Of a DNA stretch of 64,000 nt, positions 54,808 through 63,964 are shown one piece after another. The stretch spans positions 744,001-808,000 of the forward strand of contig NZ_JACOPE010000001.1 in NCBI RefSeq assembly GCF_014287355.1. Direction: 5' to 3'. The position numbers and the translations under genes are program-made. Source of the DNA: Ruminococcus hominis (GTDB taxonomy: Bacteria; Bacillota; Clostridia; Lachnospirales; Lachnospiraceae). Below the pieces are notes generated by a model that saw nothing but the letters and a program-made list of their open reading frames with translations, was not told the origin of the DNA and made no database searches. The first letter of the stretch is position 1, and each line of letters starts with the position of its first letter.

Positions 54808-56997
54808 ATGGGAATTATATATTGCGAGAAAGATAGGACATTTACATTACAGACAAAAAATACGACATATCAGATGCAGGTGGACCAATATGGATTTTTG
54901 CTTCATCTGTATTATGGAAAAAAGACAGAAGGATGTATGGATTATCTTCTGACACATTATGACAGAGGATTTTCGGGAAATCCGTATGATGCAGGAGAAG
55001 ATCGTACTTATTCTATGGACGTACTTCCGCAGGAGTTTCCTTGCTATGGAAATGGCGATTTCAGAAGCACCGCATTTGTAGTTGAAAATGCAGACGGAAG
55101 CATGAGCTGTGATCTTCGATACAAGAGTCATACAATCCTTAAGGGAAAATATAATCTGAAAGGACTTCCGGCAGTTTATGCAAGTGATGAAGAAGCACAG
55201 ACACTGGAAATTTTGATGGAAGATCCGGTGACAGGAGTTATGGTGATTCTGCTTTATGGTGTTCTTTCAGAGTTGGATATTATTACAAGAAGTGTGTGCA
55301 TAAAAAATGAAAGTAATGGGAAAATCTATCTGAACAAAATAGAGTCTGCAAGTTTAGATTTCCTTTATGGAGATTATGAACTTCTAACATTTTATGGTAG
55401 ACATGCGATGGAGCGAAATGTCCAGAGAGTTCCGGTAGTGCATGGAACACAGAAAATCGGAAGTGTCAGGGGGACTTCCAGCCATCAGTATAATCCGATG
55501 ATGATCCTTGCTGAGAGAGAAACGACAGAAGATAAAGGAAACTGTTATGCGATGTCCTTTGTATACAGTGGATGCTTCCAAGGGGAAGTGTTAAAGGATC
55601 AATTAAATCAGACGAGAATGATGCTTGGACTTCAGGAGGAAGCTTTTCGTTATCCGCTAGAGAAAAATGAGATGTTCAAGGCACCGGAAGTAATCTTATC
55701 CTATTCTTCACGAGGAATGAACCAATTATCTCAGAATCTGCATCAGTGTATCAGAAAGCACATTTGCAGAGGAAAATATAAAGAGCAGGTTCGTCCTGTA
55801 TTGATCAATAGCTGGGAAGCGTCTTACTTTGATTTTACGGGAGATACAATCTATGAGCTTGCAAAAGCAGCAAAAGAAGTAAACATTGATATGCTTGTTA
55901 TGGATGATGGTTGGTTTGGAAAACGTGATGATGACAACAGCGGACTGGGTGACTGGTTTGTGAATGAAAAGAAACTTGGCGGTACACTTGGAAATCTGAT
56001 TGAGAGAATCAATGATCTTGGTGTGAAGTTTGGTATCTGGATCGAGCCGGAGATGGTTTCAGAAGACAGTGAGCTCTATCGAAAACATCCGGATTGGGCA
56101 TTGACGATTCCGGGAAGAAGGCCGGTCAGAAGCAGAAATCAGCTCGTACTTGATTTTTCAAGAAAAGAAGTTGTAGATGAAATTTATAGTCAGATTTGCA
56201 AGGTATTAGATCAGGGAAATATTGAATATGTAAAATGGGATATGAACCGAAGCTTGATGGACATCTATTCAGCGACTACGAAAGACCAGGGAAGAGTGTT
56301 ACATGATTATGTGCTGGGACTTTATGATTTTCTGGAGCGTCTTGTACAGAGATATCCGAATCTTTTGATTGAAGGCTGCAGCGGCGGAGGGGGAAGATTT
56401 GATGCAGGGATGATGTATTATACTCCGCAAATCTGGTGCAGCGATAATACAGATGCAATTGACAGACTACAAATCCAGTATGGAACATCCTTTGGTTATC
56501 CGGTGTCAGTAGTTGGCTCTCATGTATCAGCTGTTCCGAATCATCAGACAGGAAGAAAAACTCCGCTTCATACAAGAGGAGTTGTGGCAATGTCCGGAAC
56601 CTTTGGATATGAGCTGAATCTTATGAATCTTTCGGAAGAAGAGAAACAGGAGATCAGAGAACAGATTGCAGAATATAAAAGCTATGCGCCAATCATTCAG
56701 AACGGATTATATTATCGTTTATCTAATCCGACAGAGGAAGAAATCTGTGCATGGGAGTATGTTTATACTGATGAAAAAGAGCAGAGCAAAGTACTTTTAA
56801 ATATAGTAATGCAGGCAATCCACGGAAATATGACAGTAAATTATGTTAAGCTTCAAGGACTTGAAGAAGCAGCCGTGTATCGGGAAGAGAAGAGTGGAAA
56901 AAGGTATACCGGCTCAGCACTTATGTATGGAGGTATGCCATTGCCTGTGGAATTGGGAGAATATCAGGCATATCAGTATTGTTTTGTGAGGGAATAA
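54808..56997 (+). CDS. GH36 alpha-galactosidase
   Basis: A 729-residue cytoplasmic retaining alpha-galactosidase that removes galactose from raffinose, stachyose or melibiose. Order: N-terminal beta-sandwich, central TIM barrel, C-terminal beta domain. Visible are LVMDDGWFGKRDDDNSGLGD, the nucleophile Asp in EYVKWDMNRS (near residue 478), EGCSGGGGRFDAG and the acid/base Asp in IWCSDNTDAIDR (near 548). The length matches bacterial tetrameric GH36 enzymes. AAAAGGAG precedes the ATG. Its product sucrose would be handled by the GH13 enzyme that follows. Confidence 0.96.
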   Translation: MGIIYCEKDRTFTLQTKNTTYQMQVDQYGFLLHLYYGKKTEGCMDYLLTHYDRGFSGNPYDAGEDRTYSMDVLPQEFPCYGNGDFRSTAFVVENADGSMSCDLRYKSHTILKGKYNLKGLPAVYASDEEAQTLEILMEDPVTGVMVILLYGVLSELDIITRSVCIKNESNGKIYLNKIESASLDFLYGDYELLTFYGRHAMERNVQRVPVVHGTQKIGSVRGTSSHQYNPMMILAERETTEDKGNCYAMSFVYSGCFQGEVLKDQLNQTRMMLGLQEEAFRYPLEKNEMFKAPEVILSYSSRGMNQLSQNLHQCIRKHICRGKYKEQVRPVLINSWEASYFDFTGDTIYELAKAAKEVNIDMLVMDDGWFGKRDDDNSGLGDWFVNEKKLGGTLGNLIERINDLGVKFGIWIEPEMVSEDSELYRKHPDWALTIPGRRPVRSRNQLVLDFSRKEVVDEIYSQICKVLDQGNIEYVKWDMNRSLMDIYSATTKDQGRVLHDYVLGLYDFLERLVQRYPNLLIEGCSGGGGRFDAGMMYYTPQIWCSDNTDAIDRLQIQYGTSFGYPVSVVGSHVSAVPNHQTGRKTPLHTRGVVAMSGTFGYELNLMNLSEEEKQEIREQIAEYKSYAPIIQNGLYYRLSNPTEEEICAWEYVYTDEKEQSKVLLNIVMQAIHGNMTVNYVKLQGLEEAAVYREEKSGKRYTGSALMYGGMPLPVELGEYQAYQYCFVRE

Positions 56998-57028
56998 ATA
57001 TATCAAATTGTTGATAATGAAATAGAAA

Positions 57029-58870
57029 GTGATGAGAAATGTGAATAATATAGAAAAAATATTTACGCAGCGTATGGAAAAGCATCAGGATGAACTGCGC
57101 TGGCTTTACATGGAGTTGTATGGAAATGATGCAATGTATGCAGAACTTTGTAAGCAGATGTATGATTATTATTCAAAGCGTGGCACAGAATTAAAAAAGA
57201 GAGATGCTAAGAAAGAGAAGAATCCTGACTGGTTTAAAGAAAAAGAAATGCTTGGCATGATGTTATACATTGACAACTTTGCCGGCAATCTGAAAGGTGT
57301 AGAGAAAAAGTTACCATATTTAAAAGAGTGTAATGTAAATTGTATTCATCTTATGCCATTTTTAGATACTCCGAAAGGAAAATCAGATGGCGGATATGCA
57401 GTGGCAGATTTCAGGAAGGTGAGGCCGGATCTGGGAACGATGAAAGATCTGGCAAGATTGACAGAAAAATGTCATGAAAATGATATGAATGTGTGCATGG
57501 ATTTTGTGATGAATCATACTTCAGAGGAACATGAGTGGGCAAAGCGTGCAAGAGCCGGTGAAGGGGAATATATGAGCCGGTATTTCTTCTATGATAACGG
57601 AGAGATTCCAGCAAGATATGAAGAAACGGTTCCACAGGTGTTCCCGACAACAGCACCTGGAAACTTTACATGGCTTCCGGAAATCGGTCATTATGTGCTT
57701 ACGACATTTTATCCGTATCAATGGGATTTAAATTACCGCAATCCAAGAGTATTTAACGAGATGATGTATAATTTCCTTTTCCTTGCAAACCAAGGAATGG
57801 ATATCATCCGAATTGATGCAGTTCCATATATCTGGAAAGAACTTGGAACAAGCTGTCGAAATCTGAAAGAAGTACATACAATTGTAAGAATGATGCGCAT
57901 GATTGCGGAAATCGTCTGCCCGAGTGTGATACTGCTCGGTGAAGTTGTTATGGAGCCGGAAAAAGTGGTACCGTATTTTGGTACAGTCGAAAAACCGGAA
58001 TGTCATATGTTATATAATGTTACAACAATGGCAACAACGTGGAACAGTATTGCAACAAGAGATATCCGGCTTTTGAAGAAGCAGATGGACATTGTAAGTC
58101 GTTTGCCGAAGCAATATACATTTTTAAATTATCTTCGTTGCCATGATGATATTGGCTGGGGACTTGATTTTGATACCATGAAGCAATGGGGAATGGAAGA
58201 GCCTTCTCATAAACGTTATCTGAATGATTATTTCACAGGAAAGATAGAAGGAAGTGTCAGCCGCGGAGAATTATATAATGACGATCCTGTAACACAAGAT
58301 GCAAGATTTTGCGGAACGACAGCGTCTATGTGTGGAATTGAAGCAGCGGGATTTGAAGGCAACAAAGAGAAAATGCAGATAGCGATACAGGAAGATTTGA
58401 TGTTGCATGCTTATATGTTGACACAGTCGGGAATTCCGATGCTTTATAGTGGAGATGAGTTAGGACAGGTAAATGATTATAGTTATAAAGAAAATCCTGA
58501 AAAAATATCTGATTCACGGTATCTCCACAGAGGTGCTTTTCAGTGGAAACTTGCGGACAAGAGGAAAGATCTTTCTACCGTACAGGGACAATTATTCCAG
58601 ATGTTGAACCTCCTGGAACAGATTAGAAGACAAGAAAAAATCTTTTCTCAGGAAGCGGAAGTGTATACTTATGATGTTCACAATGACAGCATTTTAGGAA
58701 TACTTAGAGAATATAAGGGCGAGCGTTTCATAGCACTGTTTAATTTCAGTGAGAGAGAGCAGACAGCGTGGATGCAGGAAGAAGGAATTTTCAGAAATCT
58801 GGTGAATGGTGAGATTATAGAAGTGAAAGATCCGGTTTTAAAGGGGTATGATTTTGTCTGGATGAAATAG
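57029..58870 (+). CDS. GH13 amylosucrase-like enzyme
   Basis: A 613-residue GH13 protein most like subfamily 4 (amylosucrase/sucrose hydrolase). The N-terminal helical region (residues 1-90) is characteristic of amylosucrases. The barrel has the nucleophile Asp in GMDIIRIDAVPYIWK (near residue 264), the acid Glu in VILLGEVVMEP (near 306) and the stabiliser Asp in RCHDDIGWG. It should split sucrose, moving glucose to water or a glucan and freeing fructose, and so complete raffinose breakdown after GH36. No signal peptide is present. Sucrose phosphorylase (GH13_18) is the alternative but is usually shorter (about 480-500 aa). The SD is weak. The stop runs into a GGGGACGG repeat. Confidence 0.88.
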   Translation: MMRNVNNIEKIFTQRMEKHQDELRWLYMELYGNDAMYAELCKQMYDYYSKRGTELKKRDAKKEKNPDWFKEKEMLGMMLYIDNFAGNLKGVEKKLPYLKECNVNCIHLMPFLDTPKGKSDGGYAVADFRKVRPDLGTMKDLARLTEKCHENDMNVCMDFVMNHTSEEHEWAKRARAGEGEYMSRYFFYDNGEIPARYEETVPQVFPTTAPGNFTWLPEIGHYVLTTFYPYQWDLNYRNPRVFNEMMYNFLFLANQGMDIIRIDAVPYIWKELGTSCRNLKEVHTIVRMMRMIAEIVCPSVILLGEVVMEPEKVVPYFGTVEKPECHMLYNVTTMATTWNSIATRDIRLLKKQMDIVSRLPKQYTFLNYLRCHDDIGWGLDFDTMKQWGMEEPSHKRYLNDYFTGKIEGSVSRGELYNDDPVTQDARFCGTTASMCGIEAAGFEGNKEKMQIAIQEDLMLHAYMLTQSGIPMLYSGDELGQVNDYSYKENPEKISDSRYLHRGAFQWKLADKRKDLSTVQGQLFQMLNLLEQIRRQEKIFSQEAEVYTYDVHNDSILGILREYKGERFIALFNFSEREQTAWMQEEGIFRNLVNGEIIEVKDPVLKGYDFVWMK

Positions 58871-58876
58871 ACCAAT

Positions 58877-58930
58877 GGGGACGGGGTTTAGTGGCTTTTT
58901 TGCTCGCAAAAAAGCCACTAAACCCCGTCC
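58877..58930. repeat. GGGGACGG hairpin repeat, copy 3 (split by IS copy 3)
   Basis: GGGGACGGGGTTTAGTGGC, T-run, GCTCGC, A-run, GCCACTAAACCCCGTCC. The final CCCC lies beyond the IS at 60723-60726. It follows the GH13 stop by 6 nt and is the probable operon terminator. Confidence 0.88.
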
Positions 58931-59014
58931 TGATCTGATTCCTGTCAAGTAGACAAGTTAAATAACTAAAATAAAGTGCTGATGAACGATCGTACGAAAT
59001 GCGCGGTCGTTTTT

Positions 59015-59980
59015 CTATGCACACCATTTTTCTTTATATTTCTCAATTCGTTTGTTACGTGGAATTAAATATTCAACTGGTTGTCCGGTGGAAAGGGCTT
59101 CCGTTCTTATTTCTAGTGGGGTTTTACAATGATACCTATCCTGAGGTCGTTTCTCACTATAAAATTTAATGTAATCTGATATTGCAAATCTTAATGATGT
59201 CTCATCTGTTATCTCGTACATTTGATACATTTCCGTTTTTATAATCCCCCAAAACCCTTCCGTTGGACCATTATCTATACAATGCCCAACACGTGACATA
59301 GAATGTTCTATTTCATGTTCGTTGAGCTTTTTTTGAAACATTTTACTAGTGTATTGGAATCCTCTATCGCTATGAAAGAGTGGTCTTGCTTCAGGATTGG
59401 CAGCCAGTGCTTTATCAAAGGTTTTAAACACAAGCCTACTGTCATTTCGTATGCCAATTACATATGCAACCGGATATCTGTCATATAAATCAAGTATTGC
59501 GCTCAAATACAATTTTTTGTTTGTACCTGGAACTTTAAATTCAGTCACATCCGTAGTCCACTTTTTATTAGGAGCATCCGCATAAAAATCTCTGCCTAAC
59601 TTATTTTCTGAAACAGATTCTGGTGTCGAGGGAGTATAGTTCTTCTTTTTCCTTCTAATTGCAGAATGAATTCCTAACTTTTTCATGATTCTATGTACTC
59701 GTTTAGGATTATAGCTTGTATGGTTGAAATGGTTAATCCATGAAGTCATTCTTCTATATCCTAAGATATGATTAAAGCATTCGTCATACTCCTTTATAAG
59801 TTCTGCCAATTTCATATTTTCTGCTTCTTGTTCAGGAATCTCGCGATGCAACCATTTATAGTAGGCAGATCTTGATATTTCAAGTTGCTTACACATCCAA
59901 TTAATACTCCAGTTCTTTGTTTCATAAAAAAACTTTATTGCCATAAATTTTGAATCATAGCGGAGTTTTCCAAGCCTCAC
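59015..59980 (-). CDS. IS3-family transposase OrfB (copy 3)
   Basis: The 321-residue DDE integrase half with all three catalytic residues (TTDVTEFKV, HSDRGFQYT, DNGPTEGFW). It differs from copy 1 at two positions seen by eye: Cys in EYDECFNH and Thr in HCKTPLEIR. The Thr form matches the usual family motif (K-T/S-P), so copy 1 may carry the mutation. It is translated by frameshifting from orfA or from the overlapping GTG. Confidence 0.95.
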   Translation of the reverse strand: MRLGKLRYDSKFMAIKFFYETKNWSINWMCKQLEISRSAYYKWLHREIPEQEAENMKLAELIKEYDECFNHILGYRRMTSWINHFNHTSYNPKRVHRIMKKLGIHSAIRRKKKNYTPSTPESVSENKLGRDFYADAPNKKWTTDVTEFKVPGTNKKLYLSAILDLYDRYPVAYVIGIRNDSRLVFKTFDKALAANPEARPLFHSDRGFQYTSKMFQKKLNEHEIEHSMSRVGHCIDNGPTEGFWGIIKTEMYQMYEITDETSLRFAISDYIKFYSEKRPQDRYHCKTPLEIRTEALSTGQPVEYLIPRNKRIEKYKEKWCA

Positions 59981-60660
59981 ATCCTTTCGAAATCCTGTAC
60001 TTTTTTTAATAATTCAGCCAACATATCCTTTTCTTGTAATTGTCTTTTTAGGCGAGCATTTTCTCTACGAAGGCGTTCTAATTCATCTACTTCTTCATCT
60101 GTTTTATGTTGTCCTCGCCTATCAGTTAATCCTTCTTCACCTTGTGTAATATACTTTCTTACCCAAGAATAGACCTGATTATAAGAAACACCATAAATAC
60201 TTGCTGTTCCTTTATAATCGTGGTTGTGATTAATACAGTAATCCACGATTTTCTTACGTTCTTCAATGGTTGTTTTTTTTCTTGATTCTGCCATATAAAC
60301 CTCCCGTTTAGGATTATAATCCCGAAGTTTTCTATTAGCATTATACAATAAAACCCATCGTCTAAGTGTTTCTTTTGAAGGAATTCCGTATCGAGCAGCA
60401 ATCGTTCTTAAACTACCTTTTCCAGCAATATAATCTTCAACCGCCGAAATCTTATCAGATGATAAATAATTTCTGTTACCACTAGAAGGAAGAAATGCAT
60501 CAACTCCATCCTGAAGATATCTTGGAATCCAATCAGTGATAATAGAATTGCCATTTTTGAAATGAATGCCATATTTATCACATAATTCCATTTCTGAAAG
60601 GTTTCCATATAAGTATTCTTCACATACTTTTATAATTATTTCTTTTGAATATTTAGACAT
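59977..60660 (-). CDS. IS3-family transposase OrfA (copy 3)
   Basis: 227 residues, the same sequence as the other two copies, with three helix-turn-helix units and a C-terminal zipper. Its start lies 61 nt inside the IS right end. The A7-G slippery site near the 3' end is retained, so a full OrfAB transposase can be made from this copy. Confidence 0.93.
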   Translation of the reverse strand: MSKYSKEIIIKVCEEYLYGNLSEMELCDKYGIHFKNGNSIITDWIPRYLQDGVDAFLPSSGNRNYLSSDKISAVEDYIAGKGSLRTIAARYGIPSKETLRRWVLLYNANRKLRDYNPKREVYMAESRKKTTIEERKKIVDYCINHNHDYKGTASIYGVSYNQVYSWVRKYITQGEEGLTDRRGQHKTDEEVDELERLRRENARLKRQLQEKDMLAELLKKVQDFERM

Positions 60661-60808
60661 AAAAAACCCCCTTAAGTAGATTTTGGTTATTTACCTTGTC
60701 TACTTAAGGGGAATCATACCATCCCCATTTGGCTCTCTTATGTAAACATAAAAAAATGTTGCATAATGAAACATGGCAGTGTATACTAAAAGAAAAAGCG
60801 GTGATTCT

Positions 60809-62731
60809 ATGAAAACAAAATTTAGTGAGTATTTGACGAAATTACGTAAATCTCGGGGCTACACTCAGGTACAGACGGCAGAAAAACTGGGGGTTTCCAG
60901 ATCGACTTATACCAATTATGAGAATGGAAACCGGACACCGGATTTTGAAGTACTGGAACGAATAAGTGAGGTGTTAGTCTGTTCCTTAGATGAATTATTT
61001 GGAAGAAAACCAATTTATGTTGCAAATTGTGACATGCTAAAGGAAGACAGCATTCTGTACAATGTGGCAGATATACAAGAGGAAAAACCGAAACTTGCAA
61101 TAGGAGTACAGGACTTTCGTGATTTGCGTGAAAAACAGGCATATTATGTGGATAAAACACAGTTTATTGAACAGTTTTTAGAATCCTGGTATCAGATTAC
61201 ATTAATTACAAGACCGAGAAGATTCGGTAAGACACTTAATATGTCAATGCTGGCAGAATTTCTTGACTGTACAAAAGATTCTTCCGATTTATTTTATGGA
61301 ACAAAGATTACAAAATCTGACCACTACAAGGAGCTGAATCGATATCCTGTTGTATTTTTGTCGTTCCTTAACGTGAAAGCGGGGGATGCAGAGTCTTTGT
61401 GTTATGCATTGCAAGATACTGTGCGCGCGGAGTATGAACGTTTTTATCAGATGGTTAATGATGGAAGGCTGTCAGAATTCCAGGTGAAAACATTTAATAT
61501 GATTTATAACAGTTTATGTCAGGAAAGCATTGGAAAAGAAATAGAAAATCATCTGATTCGTTCAATTGTTGTTCTTTGTCAGGTACTGAGCACGTATTAT
61601 GGGGAAAAAGTATTTTTGCTGTTAGATGAATATGATACTCCATTTATGTCTGCAAATTCCGAAGGATATTATGACGAAGTAAGAGCTATGCTGAATCGTT
61701 TTCTGGCAACATCCCTGAAAGGAAACGATTATCTTCAAAAGGCAATTCTGACAGGGATTCAGAGAATTGCGAAGGAAAATATATTTTCAGGGCTTAATAA
61801 TTTAGTTGTCTGCACAGTGCAGGACGAAGATTATGATGACTGTTTTGGTTTTACAGAGCAAGAAGTAAAAGAGTTGCTTACTTATTGTAAAGCAGAATTT
61901 TCAGATGAGCTGAAAAAGATGTACGATGGATATCATTTTGGCAGTACGGATGTATATAATCCATGGTCAATATCGTGTTATGCGGCGAGAAGAAGGATGG
62001 ATTCTTATTGGGTTAATACAAGCGAAAACAGTATTTTACGTAATGCACTTGAAGTACAGGGAAGGTCGTTTGAGAAAGAATATGAGACCTTGATCACAGA
62101 AGGCGAAGTAGAAGTGACAGTAGATTTTTCGATGGCTTATTATGAAAAAATGGACGAAGCAAATCTATGGGGACTTCTTGTAAATGCCGGGATTGTAACA
62201 ATTACAAGAGAAATCGAAGAGGATTATTACAGACTCCGGGTTCCTAATCTGGAAGTGTGGAAAGTGTTCAAAGAATTAACAGCATGTCATCTGCAAATCG
62301 ATGAGAGACAGATGGAAAAGATGTTAAATGCTCTTAAAAGAAAGGATATGGAACGGTTTGCAGAAGAGTATCAGAGAGTTCTTTTGGAATTGCCATCTTA
62401 TCATGATCTGAAAGATGAGAATAGTTACCATATGATGACACTTGGGATGTGTGCATTTCTTAGAAAAGATTATGATATCAAAAGCAATCGGGAAACCGGG
62501 GAAGGCAGAAGTGATATCTGTCTTTATGCAAAACGTGACAGATATCCAAATCTAATTTTAGAATTTAAGTATACCAAAGATGAAAAAGACGATTTAGAAA
62601 AGCTTGCAGAAAAGGCACTGGAACAGATCAAAGAAAAACAATATGATGCAGAGATGACCGGAGAAGTGTGTTATATTGGACTGGCACATTGTGGAAAAAA
62701 ATCTTGTATCAGATGGAGAGAAAACGGTTGA
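60809..62731 (+). CDS. XRE-HTH / AAA-ATPase-like / PD-(D/E)XK nuclease fusion
   Basis: A 640-residue protein. Residues 1-65 are an XRE helix-turn-helix (LRKSRGYTQVQTAEKLGVSR). Residues about 85-380 are an AAA-ATPase-like domain with the variant P-loop RPRRFGKTLNMSML and Walker B VFLLLDEYDTPF. The C-terminus is a PD-(D/E)XK nuclease-like domain with Asp in GEGRSDICLY and EFK in LILEFKYTKDE. The ATPase-nuclease pair is a large family in gut bacteria with no settled function; defence or mobile-element roles are suspected. The N-terminal HTH is an addition that suggests self-regulation. An in-frame ATG at 60773 is possible, but 60809 gives the normal XRE start. Confidence 0.87.
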   Translation: MKTKFSEYLTKLRKSRGYTQVQTAEKLGVSRSTYTNYENGNRTPDFEVLERISEVLVCSLDELFGRKPIYVANCDMLKEDSILYNVADIQEEKPKLAIGVQDFRDLREKQAYYVDKTQFIEQFLESWYQITLITRPRRFGKTLNMSMLAEFLDCTKDSSDLFYGTKITKSDHYKELNRYPVVFLSFLNVKAGDAESLCYALQDTVRAEYERFYQMVNDGRLSEFQVKTFNMIYNSLCQESIGKEIENHLIRSIVVLCQVLSTYYGEKVFLLLDEYDTPFMSANSEGYYDEVRAMLNRFLATSLKGNDYLQKAILTGIQRIAKENIFSGLNNLVVCTVQDEDYDDCFGFTEQEVKELLTYCKAEFSDELKKMYDGYHFGSTDVYNPWSISCYAARRRMDSYWVNTSENSILRNALEVQGRSFEKEYETLITEGEVEVTVDFSMAYYEKMDEANLWGLLVNAGIVTITREIEEDYYRLRVPNLEVWKVFKELTACHLQIDERQMEKMLNALKRKDMERFAEEYQRVLLELPSYHDLKDENSYHMMTLGMCAFLRKDYDIKSNRETGEGRSDICLYAKRDRYPNLILEFKYTKDEKDDLEKLAEKALEQIKEKQYDAEMTGEVCYIGLAHCGKKSCIRWRENG

Positions 62732-62769
62732 CATCTCCCAGACAAGCTTTTATACTAAGCATGTGAAGA

Positions 62770-62862
62770 AAACACGGGGAGCTTGTGTACCAGGCTGAGA
62801 GGAAGTTGAGAACTTCGACCCATAACCTGATTTGGATAATGCCAACGTAGGAATGTATAAAG
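62770..62862 (+). promoter_or_regulatory. TPP riboswitch (THI element)
   Basis: The conserved blocks are all present and in order: CACGGGGAGCTTGTG, CAGGCTGAGAGG, a variable stem GAAGTTGAGAACTTC, GACCCATAACCTGATTTGG and ATAATGCCAACGTAGGAA. It senses thiamine pyrophosphate and controls the thiS-thiF-thiG operon downstream. Confidence 0.97.
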
Positions 62863-62871
62863 CAGTACTTT

Positions 62872-62906
62872 AGAGAGATACATTTGTTGGTATCTCTCTT
62901 TCTTTA
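62872..62906 (+). terminator. Riboswitch expression-platform terminator
   Basis: AGAGAGATAC and GTATCTCTCT arms with an 8-base loop and a T-rich tail, directly after the TPP aptamer. It should form when TPP is bound. Confidence 0.88.
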
Positions 62907-62954
62907 TAATCAGGCAAAATTGATAATTGAAGATTGAATAAGTTGAGATTGAAC

Positions 62955-63012
62955 AAGAGTTCATGAAGGGGTGCACCACCACGGGTACATTTCTTTCATG
63001 AACTCTTTTTTC
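62955..63012 (+). terminator. Second terminator-like hairpin before thiS
   Basis: AAGAGTTCATGAA (62955-62967) and TTCATGAACTCTT (62995-63007), 13 perfect pairs around a 27-base loop, followed by TTTTCATTTC. It is 24 nt before the thiS start and lies beyond the riboswitch terminator. Confidence 0.7.
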
Positions 63013-63035
63013 ATTTCATAAGGAAAGGAGCAGTT

Positions 63036-63233
63036 ATGATCACAGTAAATGGAAAACAGATTCAACTGGCATCTGAAATGAGTGTTGCAGATTATCTGGA
63101 ACAGAATAATTATCAGATAAAAAGGATTGCGGTGGAATTGAATGAAGAGATTCTGCCAAAATATAGTTACTCGGATACAATGCTCAAAGACGGCGATCGT
63201 CTGGAGGTTGTGACATTTGTAGGAGGGGGCTGA
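63036..63233 (+). CDS. thiS: Sulfur carrier protein ThiS
   Basis: A 65-residue ubiquitin-fold protein (MITVNGKQIQLASEMSVADY) ending in VVTFVGGG. Its C-terminal Gly-Gly is adenylated by ThiF and then becomes a thiocarboxylate that donates sulfur for the thiazole ring of thiamine. AAAGGAGCAG precedes the ATG. It is first in the operon behind the TPP riboswitch, followed 6 nt later by thiF. Confidence 0.96.
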   Translation: MITVNGKQIQLASEMSVADYLEQNNYQIKRIAVELNEEILPKYSYSDTMLKDGDRLEVVTFVGGG

Positions 63234-63239
63234 TATCAA

Positions 63240-63887
63240 ATGGCATCTGAAAAAATATTAAGTAAAGAAGAAATTGAAGCGGCACTGAATGAACGACATT
63301 CACCGGAAAAGCAGAAATTATTGTCGCAAGGACAGGTGACAATAGCGGGACTGGGCGGATTGGGCTCGAATGTGGCTTATTCGCTTGCAAGAATCGGTGT
63401 AGGGCATTTACATTTGATAGATTTTGACGTCGTGGATATTACAAATTTGAACAGGCAGCAATATTTTATGGAGCATATAGGAATGCCAAAAACAGATGCA
63501 TTGAAATCGTTGCTTTTGAAAATCAATCCTTATCTGGATATTCGCACGGATTGTGTGAAGGTGACGGAAGCGAATCTGAAAGAGCTGTTTGAGGATGCAC
63601 AGATTGTCTGCGAGGCATTTGATAATCCAGAGGCAAAGGCGATGCTTGTAAATGGAATTCTGGAATATTTTCCGGAAAAGAAGCTTGTGTCAGCAACAGG
63701 AATGGCCGGTTATGAGAGTAGCAATACGATTTGTACGAAGAGAATGATGAAAAATTTTTACTTGTGTGGAGATCGTGTGACAGAGCCGACTTATGGAAAC
63801 GGATTGATGGCTCCAAGGGTGGCAATCTGTGCGGGGCATGAGGCAAATATGATCACACGCCTACTTCTTGGAGAAGAGGATGTCTAA
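63240..63887 (+). CDS. thiF: ThiS adenylyltransferase ThiF
   Basis: A 215-residue E1-like enzyme that adenylates the C-terminus of ThiS. It has the nucleotide loop AGLGGLGSNVAYSLARIGVG, the catalytic region DFDVVDITNLNRQQYF and GMPKTDALK. It is the short form found in Clostridia: no CxxC zinc pairs and no rhodanese domain are visible, so sulfur is probably delivered by another protein. AGGAGGGG lies just before the ATG. Confidence 0.94.
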   Translation: MASEKILSKEEIEAALNERHSPEKQKLLSQGQVTIAGLGGLGSNVAYSLARIGVGHLHLIDFDVVDITNLNRQQYFMEHIGMPKTDALKSLLLKINPYLDIRTDCVKVTEANLKELFEDAQIVCEAFDNPEAKAMLVNGILEYFPEKKLVSATGMAGYESSNTICTKRMMKNFYLCGDRVTEPTYGNGLMAPRVAICAGHEANMITRLLLGEEDV

Positions 63888-63964
63888 AAGGGCATCTTGG
63901 GATTAAAAAACAAGGTGATTATTCTAAAAAATCACAATATAACATAGAAAGAAGGACTTAAATC

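Larger units (their letters stand above)
58931..60721 (-). mobile_element. IS3-family insertion sequence, copy 3 (intact, 1791 bp)
   Basis: Left tip TGATCTGATTCCTG, right tip CATACCA at 60721. A 3-bp target duplication TCC flanks it (58928-58930 and 60722-60724). It carries complete orfA and orfB. Its left end is five bases shorter than that of copy 1. Confidence 0.93.

Noticed and set aside
62755..63239. Reverse-strand ORFs over the TPP riboswitch and thiS
   Set aside because: They are antisense to a clear riboswitch and thiS and have no coding character.
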